64,000 nt of DNA. Origin: Streptomyces sp. DSM 15324 (GTDB lineage Bacteria; Actinomycetota; Actinomycetes; Streptomycetales; Streptomycetaceae). Location of the stretch: positions 550,501 to 614,500 of the forward strand of contig NZ_KQ949027.1 in NCBI RefSeq assembly GCF_001514285.1. Direction: 5' to 3'. Position numbers and translations under genes: made by a program. Under the pieces are notes generated by a model that made no database searches, was not told the origin of the DNA, and worked only from the letters and a program-made list of their open reading frames with translations. Numbering within the stretch: the stretch's first letter is position 1; every line of letters begins with the position of its first letter. Below, piece after piece: positions 1-7,273 of the stretch.

Positions 1-888
1 TATCACGTCCGGGTAGACCGACTGCGCCCGCTCGAAATCCAGGTAGTGGCGCAGGTCGTTCGCGATGCCCCGGACCGCGGTGGGGCGCATCACCCGCATG
101 GCCTCCACCCACGCGTCGATCACTTCGGCCCACTGGTGGGGCGGGTACTGCATGCGCACCAGATGCGTCGCGAGATCGTGCAGGGGATCGCCGTAGGTCG
201 CGAGTTCCCAGTCGACGCAGACCAGGGGCGGACTGCCGTCGTAGGGGATGATCAGGTTGTCCCGGTGCAGGTCCGCGTGGAGCAGGCTGTACGGCCGCCG
301 GGTCATCGGGGGGATCCGGTCGGCCAGCGCGAGCAGGGCGTCCTCCCGGATGCCCAGAGCGATGAACAGGCCACCGTACTCGTCCCAGTTGGGCACCCGG
401 ATCTGCTCGTCGGCGAGCCTCACCAGCCACCGCAGGAAGGCCTGGCTGCCGTTGTGCTGGGCGGGCCATTCGGCAGGCAGCGCCGGAGGACGCACCCGGG
501 ACATCCGGGCCAGCAGCTCGGCCATCGCCTTCACCAGCAGGGTGTCGACCGGTTTACCGTTTCCGCAGACCGTGGAGAGCGGGACGCCCTCCACATGGCT
601 GTGGATCGCGAAGTCCGGCCGGCGCGCCAGGCACAGGGGCGCGTCCTCGAACACGCTTCCCACGGCCTCCAGGATCGCGGGCTCGTCCTGCCAGGTCCTG
701 ATCACCACGCGCAGGGCGTCGGCACGCCGGATGCGCACGGTCACCCGGGTGCCGGCCTTGCGGCCCAGGAGGCCGGCCACGTCGTCGGTCACCTCGACGA
801 CGTAATTCAGGTTGTGGTGTCCGCTGGACACCTTCTCCGACTCCGCCTTCTCGACGAAAGTCCGAAGGGCGGCGCTGGGGTCGGCCAC
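1..888 (-). CDS. Aminoglycoside phosphotransferase-family kinase (C-terminus cut by window edge)
   Basis: The reading frame runs off the left edge, so the C-terminus is missing. The translation carries the kinase catalytic loop LLHADLHRDNLIIP, with the HxD aspartate and the following Asn, and then the metal-binding Asp in CVDWELATYGDP; this is the APH/choline kinase fold. An N-terminal stretch SGHHNLNYVVEV fits the nucleotide-binding strands. The start is a GTG at 888 preceded by GGAG six bases upstream; a TTG at 930 is in frame but has no ribosome site. It lies downstream of and on the same strand as a GntR-type regulator, so that regulator may control it. The substrate cannot be read from sequence, and the family includes many non-resistance small-molecule kinases. 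Confidence 0.75.
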   Translation of the reverse strand, partial: MADPSAALRTFVEKAESEKVSSGHHNLNYVVEVTDDVAGLLGRKAGTRVTVRIRRADALRVVIRTWQDEPAILEAVGSVFEDAPLCLARRPDFAIHSHVEGVPLSTVCGNGKPVDTLLVKAMAELLARMSRVRPPALPAEWPAQHNGSQAFLRWLVRLADEQIRVPNWDEYGGLFIALGIREDALLALADRIPPMTRRPYSLLHADLHRDNLIIPYDGSPPLVCVDWELATYGDPLHDLATHLVRMQYPPHQWAEVIDAWVEAMRVMRPTAVRGIANDLRHYLDFERAQSVYPDVI

Positions 889-1124
889 TTGCAGCTCCGA
901 GGAACTCGCACGGTTGAACGGGTACGGCAACAGGGATGCCGGAAAATGCGAAAGGCGGCCCGAGTGACATGGGAGTGGCCGTCATGGGTGGCCTGCCACT
1001 CTTCAGTGAGGCCGTTCGATGGTGGCTTGTACGCCATCTCATACGTACGGACGGGAGCGGTTGCTCGCTTGATGTTGGCGCATGCTAGCGCACGCTCCCC
1101 CGCGGAAACCGGTGAAAGCCGTGG

Positions 1125-2042
1125 TCACTCGGCGAGCAGGTTCCAGACCGAGTCGAACCACGCCTGCCAGGTGTCGACGAAGACCGTGCCGACCGAGTTG
1201 GGGTCGTCGTCCTTGACGTGATGAGTGAGCGTGGCCCCGAGGCCCAGCACGTCGAGGGCGTTCACGATCTCCTCGGACGGCAGCTCGATCTGGCGCTCGA
1301 CCACCTCGTAGGGGCCCAGCAGGGCCTCGGTGCCGTTGAGGAGGTAGAGCTTGAACGCCGGGACCAGGGGGGCGTATCGGATCCTGAGGTCGATCGAGGG
1401 AACGAGTCCGTCGGTCCGCAGGTCGGTGAGCAGACCCCGCAACGAGGCCGTGTGCCGGTCGGTGATGTCGTGCAGCCGGTTCCCGAGCCGCCCGTCGCTG
1501 CTGTCGTCCTTCACCCGTGGATAGGGCAGGACCTGGTCGCGGCCGGGCAGCAGCAGGCGCAGGGTGATGCGCTGCGGTGCGATGGCCTGCAGGTGGATGC
1601 GCTCCGCCTGCAGGCGGATGTGCGCGTCGAGGGACTCGGACGTCAGGGTGTAGACGTCGAGGGTGACCTCGGGCTGCTCGAAGGCCTCGCCGATCAGAGG
1701 GCCCAGGGTCACCGTCCGGCGCTGCCGGCCGACCCTGTGCGTCGGGGTCGGTATCCGGGGCGTCCTGATCACGCGCGAGCCGCTGCCCTGCCGTGACTCG
1801 ATCCAGCCCTCGTTGCCGAGGACGCGCAGGACGCGCTGCACGGTGTCCCGGGAGACGCCCAGTTCCTCGGCCAGCTCACGCTGGGACGGCAGGAACGAGC
1901 GCACCGGGTACAGCCCGTCGGCCATGCGGGCGCGCAACTCGTCGGCGACCCGGTGGAATTCCCTGCCGCCGCTGTCACTCTGACGATCTCCCACACCGCG
2001 ACCGTACCGCCGCGCGGTTTCCGACAAACCACTTTCAGTCAA
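1125..2042 (-). CDS. GntR-type regulator, paralogue 1 of 3
   Basis: An N-terminal winged helix is clear (FLPSQRELAEELGVSRDTVQRVLRVL, roughly residues 50-75), followed by a ~200-residue C-terminal domain with FKLYLLNGTEALLGPYEVV and a terminal W-x-x-W-F-D-x-x-W pattern. The same C-terminal pattern recurs in the regulators at 3103-4002 and 4314-5237, so the three are paralogues; this one is the most divergent. I do not recognise a ligand for the domain. The frame opens at a TTG at 2042 with no ribosome site; a GTG at 1994 is an alternative. It is divergent from a 60-residue hydrophobic protein across a gap with three inverted repeats, and is followed on its own strand by a phosphotransferase. 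Confidence 0.85.
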   Translation of the reverse strand: MTESGLSETARRYGRGVGDRQSDSGGREFHRVADELRARMADGLYPVRSFLPSQRELAEELGVSRDTVQRVLRVLGNEGWIESRQGSGSRVIRTPRIPTPTHRVGRQRRTVTLGPLIGEAFEQPEVTLDVYTLTSESLDAHIRLQAERIHLQAIAPQRITLRLLLPGRDQVLPYPRVKDDSSDGRLGNRLHDITDRHTASLRGLLTDLRTDGLVPSIDLRIRYAPLVPAFKLYLLNGTEALLGPYEVVERQIELPSEEIVNALDVLGLGATLTHHVKDDDPNSVGTVFVDTWQAWFDSVWNLLAE

Positions 2043-2044
2043 CT

Positions 2045-2123
2045 AGCAGGTCGAATTGGCCTGCTGGTTAAGGGATCAATCGGACAGGGCACATCCGATT
2101 CAAGGCAACCAGTCCAATTGGAC
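2045..2123. promoter_or_regulatory. Cluster of inverted repeats between regulator 1 and the small membrane gene
   Basis: Three dyads lie in the divergent promoter region: AGCAGG/CCTGCT arms around TCGAATTGG (2045-2065), AATCGGA/TCCGATT (2078-2100) and the perfect palindrome GTCCAATTGGAC (2112-2123). The first abuts the apparent start of the regulator, so autoregulation is likely. The TTGG/CCAA core resembles the operators beside regulators 2 and 3. Operator function is inferred. Confidence 0.55.
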
Positions 2124-2168
2124 CGACATATGAAAGCTTCACTGACAGTTGTATGGAGGTGGAATGGC

Positions 2169-2351
2169 ATGCTCCTTTTAGCCGCGTCCCGGGAGTTGTT
2201 GAGCGTCGCCCTGGGGAGCCTGGCGCAGGCCAGACTCGGCCCGCTGGGACCGGCCCTCGTGCTCCTGCTCGCCGTGGGCATCCGCGCACGTCACCACGGC
2301 CTCGCCGGCACGGCGGCCGTGCTGCTCGTGGTGCTCGCCAGTCAGGCCTGA
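2169..2351 (+). CDS. Small hydrophobic membrane protein, family member 1
   Basis: Sixty residues, almost entirely hydrophobic, with two candidate membrane segments on either side of a short basic turn containing GIRARHHG. The ATG follows a strong GGAGGTGG site. The C-terminal half, LLLAVGIRARHHGLAG, aligns with LLLSVGIKVRSPALSS of the 64-residue protein at 4130-4324; the shared signature is LLLxVGI[KR]xR. Both are divergent from GntR-type paralogues and both overlap the 3' end of a convergent gene (here the HAD phosphatase, by 10 bases). No known family is recognised. The conserved placement suggests it is the main target of the adjacent regulator. Confidence 0.65.
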   Translation: MLLLAASRELLSVALGSLAQARLGPLGPALVLLLAVGIRARHHGLAGTAAVLLVVLASQA

Positions 2352-3103
2352 CCTCTGGCCACGCGCAGCACCGTCTCCAGCGAGTTCACCACCACCGTCG
2401 CCCCCGCGCCCCGCAACAGCTTCTCCTTGCGTTCGTTACGCGCGTAGCCCAGGAAGGGGACGCCGGCCTCGCGGGCGGCGAGGAAGTCGGAGGGGGTGTC
2501 GCCGATCATCAGGGCGGTGTCGGGGGCGGAGCCCGTGGCGCGCAGGGCGCGCTGGAGGCAGTGCGGGTGGGGCTTGAGCAGGTGGAGTTCCTGCGTACGG
2601 CCGTAGACGTGCGGGGTGAAGCAGGAGGTGAGGCCCCTGCCGGTGAGGTACTTCGCGACCACGCGGGGGGAGTTGTTGGTGGTGATGGCCAGGCGCAGGC
2701 CCAGGGCGGTCCAGGTGCGTATCAGGGGGTCCGCCCAGGCCGTGGGCATCGCCGAGGAGGCGGCCCGCAGCTCCTCCTGGGTGAGGCGCTCCTCCAGCTC
2801 CGCGACCAGGTCGCTGCCGGGCCGCAGGCGGTCCACCGCGCGCAGGACGACGTGCGGGTCCAGCGACTCCCGCTCCGACTCCGTCAGCAGATGGTGCAGG
2901 CCCCGCCCTTCGAGCCATTCCACCAGTCCGTCGGCCACGTCCTCCGCCGAGTGGCCGGCGAAGAGCCGGCAGATGGGGCCGTCGAAGTCCCACAGGACGA
3001 CCCTCGTACGCGCGATCAGCTCCCGCAGATCTGCGGTTCCGTTTCCCTGGGTGTGGTCGGTGTCGGCTGCCGCCTGTTCAGTCCGCGTCGTATCAGAAGT
3101 CAC
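2342..3103 (-). CDS. HAD-superfamily phosphatase
   Basis: All four HAD motifs are present: motif I VLWDFDGPIC (nucleophile and general acid in DFD), motif II ITTNN, the motif III lysine in LKPHPH, and motif IV MIGDTPSDF. The helical cap between motifs I and II (~100 residues) fits the subfamily I phosphoglycolate phosphatase/PGMB-like group. At 253 residues the length is typical. The start is taken as a GTG at 3103 whose first base is the last base of the upstream regulator's TAG, so translation is probably coupled to that gene. It forms an operon with regulator 2. The substrate is unknown, likely a small phosphorylated metabolite. Confidence 0.85.
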   Translation of the reverse strand: MTSDTTRTEQAAADTDHTQGNGTADLRELIARTRVVLWDFDGPICRLFAGHSAEDVADGLVEWLEGRGLHHLLTESERESLDPHVVLRAVDRLRPGSDLVAELEERLTQEELRAASSAMPTAWADPLIRTWTALGLRLAITTNNSPRVVAKYLTGRGLTSCFTPHVYGRTQELHLLKPHPHCLQRALRATGSAPDTALMIGDTPSDFLAAREAGVPFLGYARNERKEKLLRGAGATVVVNSLETVLRVARGQA

Positions 3104-4002
3104 TAGGAGAGTGTCAGGTCCGTCGTGATGGTTTCCCAGAGGGCGTTGAACCACTTCTGGGATTCCTCGACGAACGCGGTGTCGCGCGGACCGGCCGAGG
3201 ACTGGAAGGAGAACAGCAGCGACTCCGTGCCGAGGACGTCGTACATGTCGAGCGGTCCGGTGTCGGTGTCCTCCGCCCGGCGCTCGACCATGTAGTACGC
3301 CATCAGCGCCTCCGTGCCGTTGAGCAGGTACAGCTTCACGGGCGGGGTGAACGGCAGGGCGCGGAAGGTGATGTCGACGTCGATGCCGTGGGAGCGCAGG
3401 GTCTGGAGGTTGTGGCGCAGGACGTGGCCCTGGGCGTTGCGCATGGCCAGCCAGCGCTGGTGGACCGGGTCGTCGTCGCTGCGGCCCTCCACCGGGACGG
3501 GAAAGGCCAGATTGATGCGGCGGGAGGGCAGGAGGATCCGGACGTCGATCTTCCGGGGGTGCAGCACGCCCGCGTGGATGAGGCGCAGGGGCTCGCCCAG
3601 GGCGGGGATCAGGCTCTCGGCCGTCAGGCAGGCCGCGTCGATGCGGACGTGCGGGGCGGAGAACGCCTCGATGAGGCGGGGGGCGAGGCCGACCATGGTG
3701 CGCTGGGGCTCGTCGTGACCGGGCGCGGGCGGTTCGGCGATCCGCGGCGGGCTGCCCTTGCTGACGTGGGTGAGGAGGCCGTCGAGCTGGAGTTCGCGCA
3801 GGGCCTGGCGTACGGCGCCGCGCTCCACCCCGAACTCGTCGGCGAGTTCGGCCTGGGTGGGCAGGCGGTCGCCGGCCTTGAGTTCACCGGAGCGGATGCG
3901 CCGCCGCAGGACGTCGGCGATCTCCCTGGGCGACCTTCTGCTGCCGTTCACTGCCGTGTTCACTGCCGTGTTCTCCGCCACGTTCTCCTGGGTCACGACC
4001 AA
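3103..4002 (-). CDS. GntR-type regulator, paralogue 2 of 3
   Basis: The winged helix (LPTQAELADEFGVERGAVRQALRELQ) is near residues 45-70. The C-terminal domain contains IDVRILLPSR, a central HNLQTLRSHGIDVDITFRAL stretch, KLYLLNGTEALMAYY and a terminal WFNALW. It is nearly collinear with the protein at 4314-5237. The frame opens with TTG (4002); a GTG at 3996 is as plausible and neither has a Shine-Dalgarno sequence, so the message may be leaderless. The N-terminus holds a short tandem repeat (NTAVNTAVNG). It is the first gene of an operon with the HAD phosphatase and is divergent from the small membrane gene at 4130. Confidence 0.87.
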   Translation of the reverse strand: MVVTQENVAENTAVNTAVNGSRRSPREIADVLRRRIRSGELKAGDRLPTQAELADEFGVERGAVRQALRELQLDGLLTHVSKGSPPRIAEPPAPGHDEPQRTMVGLAPRLIEAFSAPHVRIDAACLTAESLIPALGEPLRLIHAGVLHPRKIDVRILLPSRRINLAFPVPVEGRSDDDPVHQRWLAMRNAQGHVLRHNLQTLRSHGIDVDITFRALPFTPPVKLYLLNGTEALMAYYMVERRAEDTDTGPLDMYDVLGTESLLFSFQSSAGPRDTAFVEESQKWFNALWETITTDLTLS

Positions 4003-4052
4003 ACGCTACAACTTAGATCCATCTATGGGGAGTTGCCTGGAAGTTGTTTAGG

Positions 4053-4110
4053 AGTTGGTACCAAGTGGGGACAACAAATTTAGAGTTGGTTGCCAACTCG
4101 ATCGAGTTGG
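4053..4110. promoter_or_regulatory. Palindromic operator array between regulator 2 and the second small membrane gene
   Basis: Visible elements are AGTTGG-TA-CCAAGT (4053-4066), AGTTGG-TTG-CCAACT (4084-4098) and the perfect 18-base palindrome CCAACTCGATCGAGTTGG (4093-4110), which shares its CCAACT with the previous dyad. The same AGTTGG-N3-CCAACT arrangement recurs beside regulator 3. The array ends 19 bases before the ATG at 4130, where a bound repressor would block expression. Regulator binding is inferred. Confidence 0.65.
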
Positions 4111-4129
4111 CGAAGAAGGGGGGAACGCC

Positions 4130-4324
4130 ATGCCTGTCCTCACCCTCGTCTCCGCCGCCTTCGTCGTCGGCGTCGAGCAGGCCATCCAGTGGAAGTACGG
4201 CACCACCGGCGCCGTGGGACTGCTGCTGCTCAGCGTCGGGATCAAGGTCAGGAGCCCGGCCCTCAGCTCGGTCGGCGCAGTGGTCCTCGCCCTCGTGGCC
4301 ACCGGACCCGCCGTCAGCTCGTGA
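4130..4324 (+). CDS. Small hydrophobic membrane protein, family member 2
   Basis: Sixty-four residues with three short hydrophobic stretches (VSAAFVVGV, AVGLLLLSVGI, SVGAVVLALVATG) and a basic KVR turn; Glu16 and Lys22 sit in the first loop. It is homologous over its C-terminal half to the protein at 2169-2351. The ATG is preceded by a GGGGGGA ribosome site. It overlaps the end of the convergent regulator 3 by 11 bases. Upstream dyads suggest repression by the neighbouring GntR-type protein. No database family is recalled. Confidence 0.65.
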   Translation: MPVLTLVSAAFVVGVEQAIQWKYGTTGAVGLLLLSVGIKVRSPALSSVGAVVLALVATGPAVSS

Positions 4325-5237
4325 GCAGCAGCTCCGAGCTGATCGTCTCCCAGAGCGCGTCGAACCACAGCTGGGACTGTTCCACGAACGCCGAGTCGCG
4401 CGGCCCGGAGCCCTGTTCGAAGGCGAACAGCACCGACCGCGTGCCCTCGGCGTCGTACAACTCCAGGTTCTCCTGGTCGATCGTCTCCTCGCGCAGCCGC
4501 ACCGTGTAGTACGCGAACAGCGCGTCCGTGCCGTTGAGCAGGTACAGCTTCACGGGCGGGGTGAACGGCAGCGCGCGGAAGGTGACGCTGACATCGATGC
4601 CGTGCGTGGAGCGCAGGCTCAGCAGATTGTGCCGCAGCACCTGCCCCTGCGCGTTGCGGTGGGCCAGCCAGTGCCGCTGGAGCCGCTCGGTGGCAGAGGT
4701 GTCCACCGCCGCGGGGAACGCCAGGTCGATGTTCCGGGAGGGCAGCAGGACCCGGACGTCGATCTTGGCCGGTTTCAGCTGTCCGGCGTGGATCCGGCGC
4801 AGCGGCTCGCCGATCGCCGCCGTCAGTGAGACCGCCGTGAGGCAGAGGGCGTCGACCTGGACATGCTGGGCCGCGAAGGCCTCGGTCATCCGCGGGGGCA
4901 GACCCACCATGGACGGCTGCGGGACCGCCTGCGGACCCATCGGCGGGCCGGCCGCGCCCGGCGGCGGGGCGACCGTGGCCGGGCTTCCCTTGGAGACGTT
5001 GGTGAGCAGGTGCTCCGACTGCAGAATGCGCAGCGCCTGGCGTACGGCCCCCCGCTCCACCCCGAACTCGTCCGCCAACCTGGCCTGCGTGGGCATGCGT
5101 TCGCCCGGCCGCAGCACTCCGGTCCTGATCCGGGTGCGCAGCTCGTCGGCCACCTCGCGGTGCGAGGGCTGGGGCCGCCCCGCTCTCCCCTGTCGGTTGA
5201 CGGGGGCATGTTCCGGCTCCACGAAGGAACAGTACAA
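4314..5237 (-). CDS. GntR-type regulator, paralogue 3 of 3
   Basis: The winged helix (MPTQARLADEFGVERGAVRQALRIL) and the C-terminal domain (IDVRVLLPSR, HNLLSLRSTHGIDVSVTFRAL, KLYLLNGTDALFAYY, terminal WFDALW) match paralogue 2 almost residue for residue, with an inserted Gly/Pro/Ala-rich linker around residues 100-115. The frame opens at TTG 5237, and a GTG at 5222 is also possible; neither has a ribosome site. Unlike the other two it has no convincing small membrane gene on its divergent side, but the operator dyad is present. It probably arose by duplication of paralogue 2. Confidence 0.87.
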   Translation of the reverse strand: MYCSFVEPEHAPVNRQGRAGRPQPSHREVADELRTRIRTGVLRPGERMPTQARLADEFGVERGAVRQALRILQSEHLLTNVSKGSPATVAPPPGAAGPPMGPQAVPQPSMVGLPPRMTEAFAAQHVQVDALCLTAVSLTAAIGEPLRRIHAGQLKPAKIDVRVLLPSRNIDLAFPAAVDTSATERLQRHWLAHRNAQGQVLRHNLLSLRSTHGIDVSVTFRALPFTPPVKLYLLNGTDALFAYYTVRLREETIDQENLELYDAEGTRSVLFAFEQGSGPRDSAFVEQSQLWFDALWETISSELLLTS

Positions 5238-5307
5238 CTTCCCGCCATCTTGTGGCAGTTCTCAGAGAGATGGTTATAGGACGCTTCCAAGCGGACATAA
5301 GTACAGT

Positions 5308-5326
5308 GAAGTTGGCAGCCAACTTC
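5308..5326. promoter_or_regulatory. Inverted-repeat operator upstream of regulator 3
   Basis: The perfect dyad GAAGTTGG-CAG-CCAACTTC has the same core, AGTTGG-N3-CCAACT, as the site at 4084-4098. Half-sites ACAACTTC also occur at the regulator's own start (near 5233) and in the direct repeats at 5411-5472. Binding by one or both of paralogues 2 and 3 is inferred. Confidence 0.6.
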
Positions 5327-5410
5327 AACAACATGGTCAAACTTCCGGACGGTTGGCCGGTCGGACTCCCATCCGGAGGGGAGCCGGGAGCCCGCGAAGC
5401 CGACACCTGA

Positions 5411-5472
5411 GCACAGCCACAACTTCAGAACGCCGCACAGCCACAACTTCAGATCGCCGCACAGCCACAACC
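5411..5472. repeat. 24-base direct repeats containing ACAACTTC half-sites
   Basis: Two full copies of a 24-base unit (5411-5434 and 5435-5458, differing at one base) are followed by a partial third copy to 5472. Each full unit contains CCACAACTTC, which resembles one arm of the operator at 5308-5326. The repeats lie in the 289-base gap between regulator 3 and the acetyltransferase gene. Confidence 0.7.
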
Positions 5473-5526
5473 GAACAGCTACGGATGCACCACCACCTTC
5501 CCCGCCGCCGGACGTCGAAAGGAGCG

Positions 5527-6768
5527 TCAGAACAGGTCCGGGCACCACGGTCGCCCGGACGTACGCAGCAGGGCGTCGGCCCCCCGGGCGGCGCCCGCTC
5601 GTTCTTCCCGGAGCCGGCCCAGCGCCGCGAGTCGTACCGCCGACTCGTCACCGAGCCACAGGGACGCCAGCTCGGCCACGTCCAGCGTGAGATCGGCGTC
5701 GCGGGTCGTCCGCGCGCAGGAGGCGCCGTCGGGGGCCGCGTCCAGCAGGAAGCGGCCCCCGGCCGGGCCGGACCCGTCGACCACCTCCAGGACCAGGGCG
5801 CCCGCCGTGTCGTACGACCGTGCCGCCAGGGCCTCCGCGACGTCCAGGAGCCGCACCCACAGCCAGTCCGCCTGGGTGGTGACGCTCGCCGCCCGCGGGT
5901 CGGGCAGCAGCAGGGGGAGCACGTCGTCCGGGGAGCGCCAGCCCGACTTCACCCGGGTGATCCAGTCGACGGAGCACAGGTAGTGCCACAGGGCACGGGC
6001 GGCGGCCGGGGTCACCGAGAGCAGCCAGTTCACCGAGGCCGTGTTCCGCGGCTGCTTGGCGTCCGTCCAGTGGTCGTCCGCCCGGTACGACACCAGCCCC
6101 TCGACCTCGCCGTCCGCCGAGCGGTACACCGCGTAGAACGGCTCGGTCCAGCCGTCCTCGCCGTGCAGGTGGATCACCCCGGTGTTCATGTCCCACCAGT
6201 GCTCGTGGCGGCTGACGGCACCCGGCTGACCGCGGCGCAGTCGCTCGTGCAGGACGGGCCCGAGCTTGCGGACCTCCGCGCCGTCCACCAGGTCGATACG
6301 GCCGCCGGCCAGCGGGACCGGGTGGCGGGGGTCGAAGCCGGCCCTTGGTACGTCGATCGTCCACTCGGTCATGGTGGTGGCGGGGCCGAAGCCGTACCGG
6401 CCGTAGATGCGGTACTCGGCGGCGATGAGGGTCGCCACGACGTCCCCGCGGTCCTTCGCGGCCGCGAGGTCGTCGGCCATCAGCCGCGTGAGGAGGCCCT
6501 GGCGGCGGTGGGTCGGCAGGACGGCGACGTTGGAGATGGCGTCCGCGGCGACGAGCGCGCCGCCCGGGACGGTGAGTTCCTGCGGGAAGGAACGGAAGGT
6601 GGCCACACAGGTGTCGGCGTCGAAGGCGCCGGTCAGCCGCGAGTCACCGAGCGTGGCCCGCCGGGCGGCGACGGCCTGTTCGGTGACGGCCGGGGGACGC
6701 AGGAAGCCCGTGTTCAGGGCGCGCATCCAGGCGGGGAGTTCGTGGTCGGCGAGAGGGCGGACGTCCAT
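5527..6768 (-). CDS. Eis-like GNAT N-acetyltransferase
   Basis: At 413 residues this has the layout of the Eis family: two tandem GNAT-like regions and a C-terminal SCP2-like domain. The acetyl-CoA loop is visible as VLPTHRRQGLLTRLM near residue 88, with NVAV just before it. A YRIYGRYGFGPA segment and the terminal residues LF are also typical; the Eis C-terminal carboxylate acts in catalysis. Family members acetylate amines, including aminoglycosides in mycobacteria; the natural substrate here is unknown. The start MDVRPLADHE at 6768 is well placed. It is monocistronic. Confidence 0.85.
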   Translation of the reverse strand: MDVRPLADHELPAWMRALNTGFLRPPAVTEQAVAARRATLGDSRLTGAFDADTCVATFRSFPQELTVPGGALVAADAISNVAVLPTHRRQGLLTRLMADDLAAAKDRGDVVATLIAAEYRIYGRYGFGPATTMTEWTIDVPRAGFDPRHPVPLAGGRIDLVDGAEVRKLGPVLHERLRRGQPGAVSRHEHWWDMNTGVIHLHGEDGWTEPFYAVYRSADGEVEGLVSYRADDHWTDAKQPRNTASVNWLLSVTPAAARALWHYLCSVDWITRVKSGWRSPDDVLPLLLPDPRAASVTTQADWLWVRLLDVAEALAARSYDTAGALVLEVVDGSGPAGGRFLLDAAPDGASCARTTRDADLTLDVAELASLWLGDESAVRLAALGRLREERAGAARGADALLRTSGRPWCPDLF

Positions 6769-6934
6769 GGGGCCACGGTAGGCAGGGCGGGAGCGGGTGT
6801 CGCCAGATTTTCACCCCTCCGCCCTCTGCCCGCACTTTCTGCCCTCCGACCGCCGCCGGGAGGGGCACGCCCCGTGGGACCGGGGCGCGTGGCTGGACGC
6901 CCAGGAGGTCATCAGCCCGGCGAGGCATCTGTCC

Positions 6935-7265
6935 GATGAGGTCTGCCACCGGTCGGCCCCCCGGCGAGCCCATCCGCCCCCGCGAGGTCGGCCGCCCTGG
7001 CGAGGCCCATCCGCCTGACGAGACCACACGCCCACGAAGCCGTCCGCCCGGCAAGGCCAGCCGCCCCGCGAGCCGATCCGCCCGCGAGCCGATCCGCCCG
7101 GCGAAACCACCCGCCCGCCGAAGCCACCCGCCCGCCGAAACCACCCGCCCGGCGAGACCACCCGCCCGGAGAGGCCTATCCGCCCGTGAGGCAGCTGGCC
7201 AGCGAGGCCATCCCCACGCAAGGCCACCGCCCGGGGAGGCCAGCCGCGCGGCGAGGCCCACCCGC
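6935..7265. repeat. Imperfect minisatellite of ~16-18-base units in an intergenic region
   Basis: The 505-base gap between the acetyltransferase gene and rsiG is filled by degenerate tandem copies of a unit like CCGCCCGGCGAAACCAC. Units are best conserved from 7070 to 7170, where 16- and 17-base copies alternate. Because the period is not a multiple of three and the units vary in length, the open frames across it are unlikely to be genes. No gene is proposed here. Confidence 0.75.
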
Positions 7266-7273
7266 CCGCGATG

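Noticed and set aside
5333..5410. A 25-codon ORF (MVKLPDGWPVG...) divergent from regulator 3, as a third small partner
   Set aside because: There is no ribosome site, it is not hydrophobic, and it lacks the LLLxVGI signature. It is probably chance, although the position is suggestive.
4528..6939. An 803-codon plus-strand open frame
   Set aside because: It spans regulator 3, an intergenic region and the Eis-like gene in antisense, with Arg/Gly/Pro-biased composition; all three are explained better by minus-strand genes and repeats.
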